From the NCBI RefSeq assembly GCF_000766945.1, contig NZ_KN266218.1, positions 4,502 to 43,640 on the forward strand: a DNA stretch of 39,139 nt, read 5' to 3'. This stretch comes from Cellvibrio mixtus subsp. mixtus J3-8. GTDB lineage: Bacteria; Pseudomonadota; Gammaproteobacteria; Pseudomonadales; Cellvibrionaceae. The position numbers and the translations under genes are program-made. The notes beneath the pieces are model-generated. The model was not told the origin of the DNA. It made no database searches and saw only the letters and a program-made list of their open reading frames with translations. Shown piece by piece: positions 24,065 to 32,269 of the stretch (its first letter is position 1; every line of letters starts with the position of its first letter).

Positions 24065-24202
24065 ATGAGCTCAATTGGAATATTAAGCGAAGAAAATCTC
24101 ATTTTTCTTCCACGTGAATACGGATGGAGATCGGCATTTACGAGCACATCCCCATACAGACCAATTGAACACCTAACGCCACATTGGTTTATTGAACATT
24201 AG
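24065..24202 (+). CDS. 45-residue ORF, tail-to-tail overlap with the HD-ATPase gene
   Basis: ATG with ACAAGGATTAAAA upstream, the same leader as the preceding gene (ACAAGGATTAAGC). Sequence SIGILSEENLIFLPREYGWR and a proline/histidine-rich end. It overlaps the 3' end of the opposite-strand gene by 30 bases. It could be the truncated start of a larger gene cut off when the downstream gene arrived, or a genuine small protein. A related fragment is at 23121. Confidence 0.4.
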   Translation: MSSIGILSEENLIFLPREYGWRSAFTSTSPYRPIEHLTPHWFIEH

Positions 24203-27067
24203 TTTTTTAATCCTGCTAATATAACACTCAAGCTTTTCAGAAATTTTCTCTTTTGTTACAGAATTATCTTTTCTGTTTTCATATATATAATTCAGCAATT
24301 CAGCTGACCTATCAGCAACAGCTTTACGCTCAGAAACAGCTTTACGCTCAGGGCCAGCTTTACGCTCCTCAATTAAAAAGGGGAAAATCATTAAATTAGG
24401 ATAGTAACCAAATGCATAATCATAATTTATAGTATCGAAATAGCCATTTATTTTATTTTTATCGATAGCCAGCTCTATATAATCTGATTCACATAATATT
24501 AAATTTCTTTTATGACGTATTGCACCCCAAAGCTCTGCCCCCAACATCTTTTGTAGCGCATTATCACTGATAACCGTTTTAGAATCACGCATCAAGCTAA
24601 ACATTAATCGGTCATCATCAGCATCTAAATTTTTCCTATGCTCATGAACCTCAACTCCTAGACGACGACCATTTTTTTCCAATAATATTTGGAGAAATTG
24701 AATCCTGAGAGAGATACCACGAAACGCATTTGATTTTATTTTTATAACGCCATCATCATTAGAAATGACCGGGGAAACATAAGTATTATGATCACTCACG
24801 TTGACCTGATAAAACAATATTTTATCAGCATTTATTACATCGCCAATCGTAACACCTTCACCCATAGCAATATCTTTATGCTTTCCGTCATAAATAGGAT
24901 CAAATCCATGAAAAATTAAAAAGGCATCAATATATTTAAAATCTTCCTCATTAGATTTTGACTTGCTAGCCAAGAAATATTCATTTAAAGAAGAGATAAT
25001 TTTTTGTTTGACCTCTAAACCTTTTGATTTTTTTAATTGATTTCTACTAAGCTGAAGAATATCACTAGCATCGTAACCCAGTATATTAATATCACTTCTT
25101 ACAAATGGAATAGCCGCAAGGCGGGAATCAAATGGTTGCCACTTATAATAAGTGGCCGCTGAGGCAGCACTTTCAGGACCAAAATTTAAATTCAATATTT
25201 GAATTTCATTTTTTTCCGAGTAAAAAACATAAGGGGGAAGATCAACATCTTTTATATTGATAATTTCGCCATCAAACGTTAACGAACAATTAAAAATTGA
25301 AAACCTAAAAAACTTCTCTATTTCATCGACTACTCGTGCAATATCAATATCCAATCCATTACCAACCACTGGATCATGATCCCTCAAGGCGCGCAAAGAA
25401 TTCTCCATGTTTGGGCTAATAGTAAATGCATTAGGTATCGTATCGTATTCAAAATCAAACGAAATAGAAGTCCCGACACTTTCAACACCTTGAACAGTGG
25501 ACTTAGAAATAAGAATATCACCTCCCGACCCAGGGCTTTTTAAATTAATGAAGTATTGATTATATGAGCCCAAATATCTGGTGGTAAGATCAACTTCTTG
25601 CGTCAGCAAAAAAACACTTTGGAAACCCAATCCAAAAGACCCCGATGGTCTCATCCAGGCGGGCATTTTTGATAATGTTTTCCTCAGGCTTCCCCGTCTA
25701 GAGGAACCAATACTTTGTATAGATCGAATACCATCATAATCCATCCCTGTACCATTATCCTTTATTGTTACACGCCAAGCTGTTCTGCCACTTACTTGAA
25801 TAATTTTTTTCGATATTGAAATATCAATATTTACTTTATTTTTTATAAAATCCAACGTCTCAACACTAGGCTCATCAAAATTTTTACTTCCCGAGTATTC
25901 AATCCAAATCCTTACAAGGCAAGCATCTATTGCGTTTTGCAACAGCTCTCGAATTGCCTGCTCCTTATGAGAATATATTTCCGAACCAGTAACGATATCA
26001 AATATTCGCTTTTTATCAATTTCAAATCTAGGGACATTTTTTCCGTCAATTAACTCATACCCCATCAGCTGGATATTTAACTTTCCTATAGTAGGCAACG
26101 CACCAAAACTTATAGCAGGAATAATTTCATGCCAACTATTCATTTGACATGAAAGCTCATCCTTTAAATAGGAAAACCATTTTTGAGTTTCAGAATAACC
26201 AGCATATGTTTCACATACAGCCTCAACCTCAATATTCGACGGAGAAGCATAAAAACTATTTATCGAAAAATGTTTTTCAATATGGCTAAGAGTACTATCA
26301 GGAACATTTCCAGCACAGCTCAACATAACCGGGCAAAATCTATTATTATCGAGATCTAACAAATCACCCAATCTAAGTAAGCTTGCTATTAATCTTGGAT
26401 GAACATCATCGTTACCAATTCCAACCTCAACTTTTGGAAGTTTCATAACTTCTTCAAAGGGTTGCCCATGCAAATAGCAAATCCTCCCAATAAGATTAAA
26501 AATTCTTTTCGGCAACAACTCTGTCCTTGGTGAAGAAAGCGATATTTCATGAAGAGGGTTTTTAGCTATTTCATCAGATCTTTGTGGATGTTTTGCCCGA
26601 TAATATTCAGACATTATAAATTTCATTTTTTCGTAGAAATCTATTGGCCAAGATGCCAAATCAAATGGTTTTTCTTGGCTTATAGCCCCAAAAATATCTC
26701 TTAACTCTTTAGCCGTAGTACTTTCATTGAAAAACTCTTGGAACTCTTTGGAGCTCCAGTCTTTTCTCATCAGATCAATGGGAATAACCATACCAATATC
26801 ATGTAAATAAGCACATTCCAAAAGCATCCAAATATCAGTCGCAGAAAGCAAATCAATCCTATGATTACCGAGAACTCTTTCTATATTGATAAGTATCTGC
26901 TTAGAATGAGACTCATCATGTCTACTGTAATGACCAAAAATCGTACCTATGTTTGCCAACGCCTTTCCTATTAAACGTTCGTCAAATGCCCATTGAGCAG
27001 CTAGTATTTCTAAATTTTTATCTTCGTTAGATAGTTGATTAAGCCTTTTGAGAAGTAGTGATGACAT
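24173..27067 (-). CDS. HD-domain plus Hsp90-type ATPase protein
   Basis: 964 residues from ATG 27067, chosen over the first frame start at 27115 because GAAGGGA lies seven bases before it. N-terminal HD-type domain with H46/H50/H54 (GHYSRHDESH), H89-D90 (AYLHDIGM) and D235 (LRLGDLLDLD). A GHKL (Hsp90/MutL) ATPase domain follows: E374-N378-D381 (IRELLQNAIDAC), D437-N-G-T-G-M (TIKDNGTGMD) and GSFGLGFQSV near 477-485. The remaining 450 residues resemble an Hsp90 middle region. HD-Hsp90-type fusions (HD-CE class) have been predicted to act in phage conflict. An 18-base tandem repeat inserts KA..ER units near the C-terminus. Confidence 0.8.
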   Translation of the reverse strand: MSSLLLKRLNQLSNEDKNLEILAAQWAFDERLIGKALANIGTIFGHYSRHDESHSKQILINIERVLGNHRIDLLSATDIWMLLECAYLHDIGMVIPIDLMRKDWSSKEFQEFFNESTTAKELRDIFGAISQEKPFDLASWPIDFYEKMKFIMSEYYRAKHPQRSDEIAKNPLHEISLSSPRTELLPKRIFNLIGRICYLHGQPFEEVMKLPKVEVGIGNDDVHPRLIASLLRLGDLLDLDNNRFCPVMLSCAGNVPDSTLSHIEKHFSINSFYASPSNIEVEAVCETYAGYSETQKWFSYLKDELSCQMNSWHEIIPAISFGALPTIGKLNIQLMGYELIDGKNVPRFEIDKKRIFDIVTGSEIYSHKEQAIRELLQNAIDACLVRIWIEYSGSKNFDEPSVETLDFIKNKVNIDISISKKIIQVSGRTAWRVTIKDNGTGMDYDGIRSIQSIGSSRRGSLRKTLSKMPAWMRPSGSFGLGFQSVFLLTQEVDLTTRYLGSYNQYFINLKSPGSGGDILISKSTVQGVESVGTSISFDFEYDTIPNAFTISPNMENSLRALRDHDPVVGNGLDIDIARVVDEIEKFFRFSIFNCSLTFDGEIINIKDVDLPPYVFYSEKNEIQILNLNFGPESAASAATYYKWQPFDSRLAAIPFVRSDINILGYDASDILQLSRNQLKKSKGLEVKQKIISSLNEYFLASKSKSNEEDFKYIDAFLIFHGFDPIYDGKHKDIAMGEGVTIGDVINADKILFYQVNVSDHNTYVSPVISNDDGVIKIKSNAFRGISLRIQFLQILLEKNGRRLGVEVHEHRKNLDADDDRLMFSLMRDSKTVISDNALQKMLGAELWGAIRHKRNLILCESDYIELAIDKNKINGYFDTINYDYAFGYYPNLMIFPFLIEERKAGPERKAVSERKAVADRSAELLNYIYENRKDNSVTKEKISEKLECYISRIKKLMFNKPMWR
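24319..24367 (+). repeat. Three 18-bp tandem repeats inside the HD-ATPase gene
   Basis: CAGCTTTACGCTC recurs at 24319, 24337 and 24355, exactly 18 bp apart. On the coding strand it gives three six-residue units, ERKAGP, ERKAVS, ERKAVA. The unit length keeps the frame, so copy number could change without breaking the protein. Confidence 0.7.
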
Positions 27068-27196
27068 GTTATCCCTTCGATAATGCTGTAATTTTGTCTT
27101 TAACGTACTGGGCACTTATTAACCATCCGGCACTTAACATTGAAAATGTGTTTTCAATGGACGTAAGCGCCAGACAAGATAATGAAGAATAGTCAT

Positions 27197-27214
27197 TTTG
27201 CAGCAGGGTGCAAA
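27197..27214. repeat. 18-bp palindromic repeat, copy D
   Basis: TTTGCAGCAGGGTGCAAA, two mismatches from the element 2 consensus; flanking bases extend the stem to TTTTGCA/TGCAAAA. It is the copy nearest the right att. Confidence 0.6.
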
Positions 27215-27252
27215 ATCTCTTCTCTATCCCCTAACTAAGAGTCACAAATTTG

Positions 27253-27260
27253 GTACACTA
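27253..27260 (+). repeat. TGGTACAC, probable integrase arm site (right end of element 2)
   Basis: An exact copy of the octamer found twice beside the left att of element 2, located 60 bp from att copy 2. With the left pair it brackets the island. Confidence 0.5.
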
Positions 27261-27319
27261 AACTCAATCACAGGGTTTTAGCTGTCTATATAAATCAATG
27301 AGTTAGGTGTATCCGGGAG

Positions 27320-27340
27320 CAAATCCCCCCGGCTCCACCA
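27320..27340 (+). repeat. att copy 2: junction of elements 2 and 3
   Basis: Same 21 bases as att copies 1 and 3. Upstream the T-loop TT is replaced by AG (GGGAGCAAAT), so identity begins at the C and the crossover lies within this core. It closes element 2 and opens element 3. Confidence 0.88.
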
Positions 27341-27354
27341 AACACAGGGGGGTG

Positions 27355-27486
27355 TCTAGACCTATCTAGACCGCTGGAGACCAGTATTTGTGCGGGTTCC
27401 AGCAGCTCCCCAACTCCCAACTACATGGTCTCCAGTGGTCTTGATCGGTCTCCAGTAAGGCACCAATCCGGCACAAATCCGGCACA
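27355..27486. repeat. Cluster of short repeats at the left end of element 3
   Basis: TCTAGACC at 27355 and 27365 (10-bp period). CTGGAGACCA at 27374-27383, with its exact reverse complement TGGTCTCCAG at 27426-27435 and a near copy CGGTCTCCAG at 27446-27455 (20-bp period). ATCCGGCACA at 27466-27475 and 27477-27486 (11-bp period). The last pair has inverted counterparts at 32252-32269 near the right att. Helical-turn spacing next to att points to integrase arm and excisionase sites. Apart from these, 27341-27593 holds no gene. Confidence 0.6.
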
Positions 27487-27593
27487 TTTCACCACCCCGC
27501 CCAGCAAAGCCCTTTCCCTATGGTCTCGGAACGACTGACTGTCACCTTTTCCGCAAAAAAATTTTTGAACAACATCCCCAGCTTTCCCTGTCG

Positions 27594-29183
27594 ATGGCAT
27601 CGTCCTATCTGGATATTGCCAAGGCTAAAGGCTACGTTGATGCAAACCGCAATCTACTGACCTTAAACCAGCGCCTGATCGTCAAAGACCTGAATCTGTC
27701 GTCCAGCCTCGAAATCATCAAAAAATTTGCCGAAGATAAAGCCCAGTACACCACCACCCTTGCTGAATCTTACAAAGGCAATTTGAACGCCGCCTATGAT
27801 GCGTGCTGCGAGTACATCAAGGGCTATGAGCTAACACCACCAAGAAAGAGCAAAAACGGGGATTTTATCTCTGCAAGTATTTTGCGTATGGGTTGCCCAC
27901 GCTGGTGGAAGAAAAAACTGTGCACCCTTCAACGCCGCACTATCGAGGCAGTTGCTCGCGACCTTGGAATGATTCACCGCAAGCGCTCCGCTTATTCAAG
28001 CAAGTTCACTCAAGCTCAACGATCACATCAAAAACATTTGGCTAATCAGTTTTTGGAAAACACCTTTTTGGTCAACCAAAACCAGCAAGTTTTTTCACTA
28101 AAAGAGCTTTCAGAAAAATCAGTTTCTAATCCAGAAATTAGGCGCGCTGAACTAATGACGCGCATATCAGGTTTTGAAATTGTTGCCGATGAGCTTGGTC
28201 ATTGCGGTGAGTTTTACACCATTACCGCACCATCAAGAATGCATTCCCGTTTAAATAAAACAGGAAAGCAAAATTCTAAATATGACGGCACGACTCCGCG
28301 AGAAGTGAACGAATATTTAGGTGAGCTATGGGCAAGAATTAGAGCCAAGTTGCATCGGGAAAACTTGAACGTTTACGGTTTCCGTGTCGCAGAGCCTAAC
28401 CATGATGGAACCCCGCACTGGCATTTAATGCTGTTTATGTCGCCATCAATAAAAACCCGTGTGCGTTCGATCATGAAGCATTATGCATTGCAGGATAGCA
28501 AGCATGAAAAAGGAGCGAGCAAACACAGATTTAAAGCTGTTGCGATAGATAAATCGAAAGGCTCTGCTGCTGGATACATTGCTAAATACATCACTAAAAA
28601 TATTGATGGCTCTAATATCGATACAGACCTATACGGCAATGATGCAAAGCAATCTGCCAAAGCCATCGATGCATGGGCAAGCTGCTGGGGCATTCGTCAA
28701 TTTCAGCAAATTGGTGGCCCGAGTGTAACCGTCTGGCGAGAGCTTCGAAGAACACCGGCATGCGATATTGATGTTGATGACATTGACAATAACGCAATTA
28801 TATCTGAGGCGGCATGCGCAGCAGTCGCCTCAGATTGGGCAGCTTATGTCATGGTTATGGGCGGTGTTGAAATGCGTAAATCAGAGCACCCTATCAGACC
28901 GTTCTATGAGCACCCTGTGTTTGTTAATGAAGAAACAGGAGAGCTATTACCAGAAGGTCTTACCGTTTATGGCGACCCGAAAAAACCACGAATTAAAGGC
29001 TTGGATTATTTCAATCAGGCCATCATCACGCGCTTACATAATTGGAAAAAATACGAGTCCGCTGGCGGCCTTAGCATAGCGCCGCGCGCAGGTACGAGCA
29101 CGACAGCGGCGAGGCCGCCAGCGCCGCCCGCAGGGCGGCCTTGGACTAGTATCAATAACTGTACGCAGCCCCAAATTCATTAA
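27594..29183 (+). CDS. Rolling-circle replication endonuclease, P2 gpA type
   Basis: 529 residues. It matches the phage replication protein A family (GPA, HUH superfamily), which nicks the origin and stays covalently attached through tyrosine. Visible: [14 protein letters not shown], then [20 protein letters not shown] with the metal-binding H275-W-H277, then [13 protein letters not shown] with two candidate tyrosines, Y328 and Y332. P2 gpA is longer, about 760 residues; this one stops soon after a GC-rich stretch coding for [20 protein letters not shown]. The SINNCT motif recalls the same segment in other gpA proteins. The start ATG has no strong ribosome site. It is the replication gene of element 3. 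Confidence 0.85.
   Translation: MASSYLDIAKAKGYVDANRNLLTLNQRLIVKDLNLSSSLEIIKKFAEDKAQYTTTLAESYKGNLNAAYDACCEYIKGYELTPPRKSKNGDFISASILRMGCPRWWKKKLCTLQRRTIEAVARDLGMIHRKRSAYSSKFTQAQRSHQKHLANQFLENTFLVNQNQQVFSLKELSEKSVSNPEIRRAELMTRISGFEIVADELGHCGEFYTITAPSRMHSRLNKTGKQNSKYDGTTPREVNEYLGELWARIRAKLHRENLNVYGFRVAEPNHDGTPHWHLMLFMSPSIKTRVRSIMKHYALQDSKHEKGASKHRFKAVAIDKSKGSAAGYIAKYITKNIDGSNIDTDLYGNDAKQSAKAIDAWASCWGIRQFQQIGGPSVTVWRELRRTPACDIDVDDIDNNAIISEAACAAVASDWAAYVMVMGGVEMRKSEHPIRPFYEHPVFVNEETGELLPEGLTVYGDPKKPRIKGLDYFNQAIITRLHNWKKYESAGGLSIAPRAGTSTTAARPPAPPAGRPWTSINNCTQPQIH
29060..29139. other. GC-rich inverted repeats in the Rep gene, candidate replication origin
   Basis: CGCTGGCGGCCT (29060-29071) pairs exactly with AGGCCGCCAGCG (29112-29123). 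Next to it GCCGCCC-GCA-GGGCGGC (29123-29139) is a perfect hairpin, and GGCGGCCTT recurs at 29064 and 29134. In P2 the origin nicked by gpA lies within gene A, so an origin here is plausible. The nick site itself cannot be read from the sequence. Confidence 0.5.
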
Positions 29184-29198
29184 TGGAGAGGGTTAAAA

Positions 29199-29480
29199 AT
29201 GTCTAAAAAATTAGGCAGAGAATATGAAGTTGATTTTTTCGACTGGGATACATCTTTGCAATTTGAATTAACAGAAGCCTGCTCTTTAATGTGCCGTGAA
29301 GTTGTTCGCACGGAAGATGCCGAACTTCTACCTCGCCCACCTATTACAAAAACCGGAAACATTGTTGGTGTTCTTGCTGTGAATGAGGAAATTGAAGTTG
29401 TAGTGCGTTTTCCAGAGGGAATGGAGCAATTAACAAAAACCGAATTTTGTGGTGATTACAAGCTGGTGCCAGAATGGTAA
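29199..29480 (+). CDS. Small acidic protein of element 3
   Basis: 93 residues, acidic, with no recognised family. FFDWDTSLQFELTEACSLMC and a beta-rich second half (GNIVGVLAVNEEIEVVVRFP). GGAGAGG precedes the ATG. It starts 16 bases after the rep gene and overlaps the next gene by seven bases, so the three genes form an operon. In rolling-circle phages this position often encodes a single-strand-binding protein, but I see no direct sign of that here. Confidence 0.6.
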   Translation: MSKKLGREYEVDFFDWDTSLQFELTEACSLMCREVVRTEDAELLPRPPITKTGNIVGVLAVNEEIEVVVRFPEGMEQLTKTEFCGDYKLVPEW

Positions 29481-29848
29481 CTGATCGCGTAAGAGCAAAG
29501 CTTTATCGCCTTGACGATATATATTTATTTCACAAACGCGACAAGAAAAATCATGCTGCCAAAATTATTCCTGCGTGCATTATTGATTTCACTGCCTATT
29601 GGCGAGAGCTTGAAGATTGCCAATTTGATGGCTTGATGAAACACGAAACGGATGAACTATATTTTTTTATAAACGAAAAGCTTTATGAAATATGTCGCGC
29701 GCATCTCGACCTTTATTGGCTAACTTATGACTATGACGATCTACCAATGTACAGGAATGGCGATGTTCCAAAACCATTTTGGCAAAACGGCAATAGAAGG
29801 AGACAAGGAGGAGGACGGAGAAAACGCGGCCCCAAACTAAATACATGA
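29474..29848 (+). CDS. Small protein with basic C-terminal tail
   Basis: 124 residues. Aromatic- and acid-rich body (HLDLYWLTYDYDDLPMYRNG) and a strongly basic, glycine-rich end (NRRRQGGGRRKRGPK) that would bind nucleic acid. Start overlaps the previous stop. No family recognised; accessory replication or packaging roles are both possible. Confidence 0.55.
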   Translation: MVTDRVRAKLYRLDDIYLFHKRDKKNHAAKIIPACIIDFTAYWRELEDCQFDGLMKHETDELYFFINEKLYEICRAHLDLYWLTYDYDDLPMYRNGDVPKPFWQNGNRRRQGGGRRKRGPKLNT

Positions 29849-29942
29849 TATTTCGTAACACTACGGAATATTTTGTTAGTCGCCCTGCCAAGAGTTGTAC
29901 CTCAAGGCAGAGCTAATCATACCAACCTGATCGGAGGTCTAT

Positions 29943-30257
29943 ATGACTGATTTGAATGTTAACACTAATATCAAAAAAAATTATTTACTGTCCTTAGTGG
30001 CTACACCTGTTTTTATTAATAGATTTAATTCATCACCATCCTACTTTGAAATGCCAGCAGGTCTATATTTAATCGATGCAGTTATTTTTCACTTTGATGG
30101 GCATATTGAGCTTGGCGTATCGGAATATGATCCTTCCATATCGCTGGAGCAATTTGACATTGATAAATTCCACATTGCCTATTTTAATTTGCATGACTTG
30201 GACATTAATCACGAACAAGCTATCACCACAACACTGATTAACCATCAAGCAGCTTAA
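29943..30257 (+). CDS. Hypothetical protein, 104 residues
   Basis: A strong CGGAGG site precedes the ATG. The protein is acidic and beta-rich (GLYLIDAVIFHFDGHIELGV), with FDIDKFHIAYFNLHDLDINH near the end. No family recognised. It lies 94 bp after the rep operon and just before a structured non-coding segment. Confidence 0.55.
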   Translation: MTDLNVNTNIKKNYLLSLVATPVFINRFNSSPSYFEMPAGLYLIDAVIFHFDGHIELGVSEYDPSISLEQFDIDKFHIAYFNLHDLDINHEQAITTTLINHQAA

Positions 30258-30690
30258 ATTTAGCAACATCTTTCAAGCCAACGCGCACACGCGCCCAGTT
30301 AGCCTGTGAAGGAAGCCTCAAGCGACCACCCACAGGTGTTATCTGGGTCAGGGGGCTTTAGCCTCCTTGATTGGCTTTGGCATTTGACAGCAGCTTAAAC
30401 CAATGATAAAAATGCACCTTCCTAGACGTGGTTATACGGTTATTTTCTTTGTCGGCCTGAAAACTGAAGGGCAAAGCCCGGGCAAAAAGAAGATTGAAAA
30501 TAGTCGTCAGTGCCTACCTAAATTAAGTGTCGATACTGGATATTTCTTTTACGTATTATCAGCTATATGCTGCTCAATACTTTTCCCCTTCTACCATTTC
30601 GACACTCATCTAATTCTTTTTAAACGCATAAATAGCAATGGCCATTTTGGCTACTGCATTCGCTTGCTTTTGATTATTAGGTGATTTTGT
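30258..30690. other. Non-coding region of element 3
   Basis: 433 bp. The left quarter is the structured segment at 30275-30377. The rest contains an open frame (30403-30684) that lacks a ribosome site and protein-like composition, so I treat it as non-coding. The excisionase promoter must lie at its right end. Confidence 0.45.
30275..30377. ncRNA. Structured segment: small RNA or single-strand origin
   Basis: Nested complementary pieces: AAGCCAA (30275-30281) with TTGGCTT (30371-30377); GCGC-ACAC-GCGC (30283-30294); CCCAG (30294-30298) with CTGGG (30343-30347); CCTGTG (30303-30308) with CACAGG (30331-30336); GGGGGC-TTTA-GCCTCC (30351-30366). Together these form a closed multi-branched fold of about 103 bases. 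In a rolling-circle element it could be a lagging-strand (single-strand) origin, or a transcribed RNA. No known RNA family is recognised. Confidence 0.5.
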
Positions 30691-30894
30691 ATGCAATGGC
30701 AAACAATCGAAAAAGTTTCAAGTGACATTGGCTTATCCAAAGAAGCTATTAGAGCATTGAAAAAACGCGGAATTTTTAGAGAAAAAATTCATTGGGTTAA
30801 AGCTCCCAACGGAAGAATTTTTATTAACCCCCATGAGGTTCAAAAGTGGATTTCCGGTGAAAAACCTAACGTTAAAAACCTTAGGAATTCATAG
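30691..30894 (+). CDS. Excisionase-like protein of element 3
   Basis: 67 residues forming one excisionase-type winged helix: WQTIEKVSSDIGLSKEAIRA, then KIHWVKAPNGRIFINPHEVQ and KWISG. It has the same plan as residues 1-50 of the protein at 11444-11722. It sits two genes before the integrase and probably directs excision of this element. Confidence 0.72.
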   Translation: MQWQTIEKVSSDIGLSKEAIRALKKRGIFREKIHWVKAPNGRIFINPHEVQKWISGEKPNVKNLRNS

Positions 30895-30896
30895 TT

Positions 30897-31181
30897 ATGT
30901 ATTTAGCTAACATTCAAGAATTAAAACAGATATTCTCCATTCCGGAACATGCAAACTTTATAGGGTTTGCTGTAACCAGAAAAAATTCAGAAACATTTTT
31001 AGTTTCCATTTCAAAGAAAATACTATATTCACTTTTTTCAACAGTGTTAGACGATGCATTGATTTTTAATACCCAGGCAGATGCTACTGAGTTTGTGAAT
31101 CAGTATAAGCAAGATTCCTTGGTAATTCTTTTGTTTGATTTTGGCGAATACGTACACACATTTTATTTCGATGAACATTAA
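30897..31181 (+). CDS. Small protein between excisionase and integrase
   Basis: 94 residues, not recognised. Beta-rich N-terminus (NFIGFAVTRKNSETFLVSIS) and acidic C-terminus (LLFDFGEYVHTFYFDEH). It starts two bases after the excisionase gene stop and overlaps the integrase start by 11 bases, so it is translated with both. A similar gene is absent from element 1, where excisionase and integrase overlap directly. Confidence 0.55.
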   Translation: MYLANIQELKQIFSIPEHANFIGFAVTRKNSETFLVSISKKILYSLFSTVLDDALIFNTQADATEFVNQYKQDSLVILLFDFGEYVHTFYFDEH

Positions 31182-32250
31182 ACATTCTGGCGTAAGATCG
31201 CGCGGCAATAGCATCCTCCTTGATTTCACTTACCAAGGCGAGCGCTGCCGCGAAACATTAAGAATTAAACCAACCAAAACCACTTTGAAAGAAGCCTCGC
31301 GGAAACGTGAGGCTATTCTCTTTGAAATTGCCATGGGAACATTTGATTATTTGAATCACTTCCCCGCTAGCGCAAAAGCAAAGAAATATTCGAAGCAATT
31401 AGGTCAGTCGATCACCATTGAACAAGCACTAAAAGACTGGCTAAAAAAGACTGAGCGTCATTGCCAATTAAGTACCATCAGGGGTTACAACAGTGCTGTT
31501 TATCACCACCTAATTCCGACATTTGGGCATCTGAAATTAACCGAGTTGGCTGTATCGCATATTGAAGATTGGTTAGACACACTGAGCATTTCCAACAAAC
31601 GAATAAACAATGTTCTCAGTCCGCTAAGGCTCGTTTTTAAAGATGCTTACTTCGATCAACTGATTGATAAAAATCCACTTGATAGAGTTCGGTTTTTACC
31701 GGTTGAACAACGCGAGCCGAATCCGTTTACCCAGCACGAAATTATTCGTGTGCTCGATCAATTGCAAGGTCAAGCCCGCAACCTGTTTCAATTCGCGTTT
31801 TATACTGGCTTGCGCACATCTGAATTGATCGGCCTCCGGTGGGAAGATATCGACTTACCCAACAACCGGTTTTATGTACGTGTTGTCATAGTGGGCCGCA
31901 GAGAGAAAACAACTAAAACCGTTTCTGGCCGGCGCACAGTGGAATTAAATACTCAAGCCATTGAGGCCCTAAACAATCAGCAATCATTTACTGAAGACTC
32001 GCACAGGGTCTTTCATGACGATAAAACCGGTCAGGCATGGCAATGTGATCAGGCAATCCGGAAACGCCTTTGGATACCCGCTTTAAAGGCCGCTGGGCTC
32101 GATTACAGGAATCCCTATCAAACACGGCATACCTTTGCGTCAATGATGCTCTCTCAGGGCAAAAACCCGCTATGGGTTGCCGAGCAAATGGGCCATAAAG
32201 ATTGGGGAATGATTCGTAAGGTTTATGGGCGTTGGATACCAAATAACTGA
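31171..32250 (+). CDS. int: Tyrosine integrase of element 3 (DUF3596 arm-binding type)
   Basis: 359 residues from ATG 31171. The same architecture as the element 1 integrase and clearly homologous to it along the whole length: FTYQGERCRETLRIKPTKTT, a core-binding domain, R215 (YTGLRTSELIGLRW), R319-H320 (NPYQTRHTFASMML), EQMGHKDWGM and Y352 (KVYGRW). The shared ancestry explains why both elements chose the same att. It reads towards att copy 3, 230 bp away. Confidence 0.9.
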   Translation: MNIKHSGVRSRGNSILLDFTYQGERCRETLRIKPTKTTLKEASRKREAILFEIAMGTFDYLNHFPASAKAKKYSKQLGQSITIEQALKDWLKKTERHCQLSTIRGYNSAVYHHLIPTFGHLKLTELAVSHIEDWLDTLSISNKRINNVLSPLRLVFKDAYFDQLIDKNPLDRVRFLPVEQREPNPFTQHEIIRVLDQLQGQARNLFQFAFYTGLRTSELIGLRWEDIDLPNNRFYVRVVIVGRREKTTKTVSGRRTVELNTQAIEALNNQQSFTEDSHRVFHDDKTGQAWQCDQAIRKRLWIPALKAAGLDYRNPYQTRHTFASMMLSQGKNPLWVAEQMGHKDWGMIRKVYGRWIPNN

Positions 32251-32251
32251 C

Positions 32252-32269
32252 TTGTGCCCAATTTGTGCC
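32252..32269 (-). repeat. TTGTGCC repeats, probable arm sites (right end of element 3)
   Basis: TTGTGCC at 32252-32258 and 32263-32269, an 11-bp period directly after the integrase stop. They are the reverse complement of GGCACA in the ATCCGGCACA pair at 27466-27486, which has the same 11-bp period. Between here and att copy 3 no gene is seen. Confidence 0.55.

Larger units (their letters stand above)
27068..27319. other. Right-end region of element 2
   Basis: 252 bp between the HD-ATPase gene start and att copy 2. It contains the promoter side of that gene, palindromic repeat copy D (27197-27214) and the TGGTACAC arm-like site (27253-27260). No gene is seen. Confidence 0.5.

Noticed and set aside
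24319-24367. CRISPR-like repeat
   Set aside because: Three 18-bp units without spacers, in frame inside a coding sequence.
29060-29139. Transcription terminator in the rep gene
   Set aside because: It is inside the coding frame and no T tract follows.
30403-30684. 93-residue ORF in element 3
   Set aside because: No ribosome site, mixed basic and hydrophobic composition without a domain pattern, and it lies in a region with strong non-coding structure.
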